This document shows positions 4,916 to 5,503 of a stretch of DNA of 5,503 nucleotides, piece by piece. The stretch lies in contig RKAY01000047.1 in the NCBI GenBank assembly GCA_014846205.1, positions 1 through 5,503 on the forward strand, read 5' to 3'. Source of the stretch: Collinsella aerofaciens (lineage in GTDB: Bacteria > Actinomycetota > Coriobacteriia > Coriobacteriales > Coriobacteriaceae). How positions within the stretch are numbered: the stretch's first letter is position 1; every line of letters begins with the position of its first letter. Below the pieces are notes generated by a model. That model was not told where the DNA came from, ran no database searches, and saw nothing but the letters and a program-made list of their open reading frames with translations. Made by a program: the position numbers and the translations under genes.

Positions 4916-5503
4916 TTACCAACCGGTATAGTAGTCGGTAGTTCCGGCAGCACAGCCGGAGTCATAGACCTTGCACTCGCCCTTGGAACCGGTAAACGTG
5001 GAGCCTTGGGCCTTATCGCCCGCGGCAACGACGTAGTAGCCATCGGAATCGCGCCAAAAGCCCTCGGAATCCTGCGTCCATTCGCCCGTGCGGTGGTGAT
5101 ACAACACGTTGCTGCTGTAATAAGTCTCGCGGCGGCCGTTATAGTTATTGACGCCGCTCGAGCGCGTCAGACCCGAGCCGTTCGCGTAATACGCAGCAGA
5201 CGTGTAAGACAAGCCGGAGCCGGCGTTGTAATACGAAGCCTGAACGGCCTCAGCGGCCTCGGCCTCGGCTTCGGCTGCGGCAGCCTCGAGCGCCTCGCGC
5301 TTGGCATCCTCAAGCGTGGAGCGAAGCTCGTCGAGCTCGGCCGACTTCGCGTCGACCTCCTCCATCGTCAAAAGACTACCCGCACCGTCGATACAACCCT
5401 GCAACACAGCGCGCTCGTCATCGGTAGCATAGTCGCCATACATATTCATAATGATCTGAGCGCGCATCTCCAGGGAATCGCGCTTTGCCCCCATCGAGGC
5501 GTT
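4916..5503 (-). CDS. Probable cell-wall-associated protein with 3D-like C-terminal domain (5' end outside window)
   Basis: The frame is open to the window edge, so the N-terminus is probably missing; an ATG at 5492-5494 exists but no ribosome binding site is visible in the few bases before it. Numbering from that ATG, residues about 40-86 are an Ala/Glu-rich coiled coil. Residues 87-114 are a Tyr/Gly/Ser linker with two similar units (SYYNAGSGLSYTSA and AYYANGSGLTRSSG). The C-terminus has EGFWRDSDGYYVVAAGD (144-160) and VYDSGCAAGTTDYYTGW (176-192). The last segment resembles the D-T-G-G-A-x-x-G-x-x-x-D-x-Y pattern of 3D / double-psi barrel domains in Rpf- and MltA-like cell-wall enzymes, with D160, D178 and D187 as the three aspartates. 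Coiled coil plus such a domain suggests an exported peptidoglycan-active protein; the export signal would lie outside the window. The domain call is from memory of the motif and uncertain. Confidence 0.75.
   Translation of the reverse strand, partial: NASMGAKRDSLEMRAQIIMNMYGDYATDDERAVLQGCIDGAGSLLTMEEVDAKSAELDELRSTLEDAKREALEAAAAEAEAEAAEAVQASYYNAGSGLSYTSAAYYANGSGLTRSSGVNNYNGRRETYYSSNVLYHHRTGEWTQDSEGFWRDSDGYYVVAAGDKAQGSTFTGSKGECKVYDSGCAAGTTDYYTGW

Overview
The window is bacterial and GC-rich. Codon use favours C and G at third positions, genes are closely packed, and starts are a mix of ATG and GTG with purine-rich ribosome binding sites. The protein style, especially the C-terminal domain of the last gene, suggests a gut actinobacterium of the Coriobacteriia such as Collinsella. 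That assignment is inference from style; no rRNA or marker gene is present.

Left part (1-2607). Two minus-strand oxidoreductase genes lie head to tail: an aldo/keto reductase with a C-terminal pair of 4Fe-4S motifs (1254-2444), then a Gfo/Idh/MocA-family dehydrogenase (144-1163). A 63-bp palindrome follows each gene (1179-1241 and 20-82). The two palindromes are homologous, equal in length and in the same orientation. They differ by a 4-bp block that is changed on both arms so that pairing is kept. Similarity continues for about 50 bp beyond the stem on one side, so the Gfo/Idh gene is bracketed by roughly 110-bp direct repeats. This repeat family is the most unusual thing in the window.

Middle part (2608-4500). 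Transcription diverges from a 163-bp intergenic region. On the plus strand are a cyclase-family (kynurenine formamidase-like) metal hydrolase (2608-3378) and a ketopantoate reductase-like enzyme (3500-4414). A rho-independent terminator lies between them, unusually pressed against the ribosome binding site of the second gene. A second hairpin terminator at 4448-4484 closes this part and probably serves the convergent gene as well.

Right part (4501-5503). Two minus-strand genes follow: a 68-residue two-helix membrane protein (4522-4728) with a clear ribosome binding site, and the 3' part of a gene running off the window (4916-5503). The latter encodes a coiled coil, a Tyr/Gly/Ser linker and a C-terminal domain resembling the 3D / double-psi barrel domain of cell-wall enzymes. 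A strong terminator at 4839-4886 separates the two.

The four enzymes look like cytoplasmic small-molecule metabolism (three NAD(P)-type redox enzymes and one hydrolase), but nothing in the sequence fixes a common substrate or pathway. I see no tRNA, rRNA, CRISPR array, transposase or phage gene.
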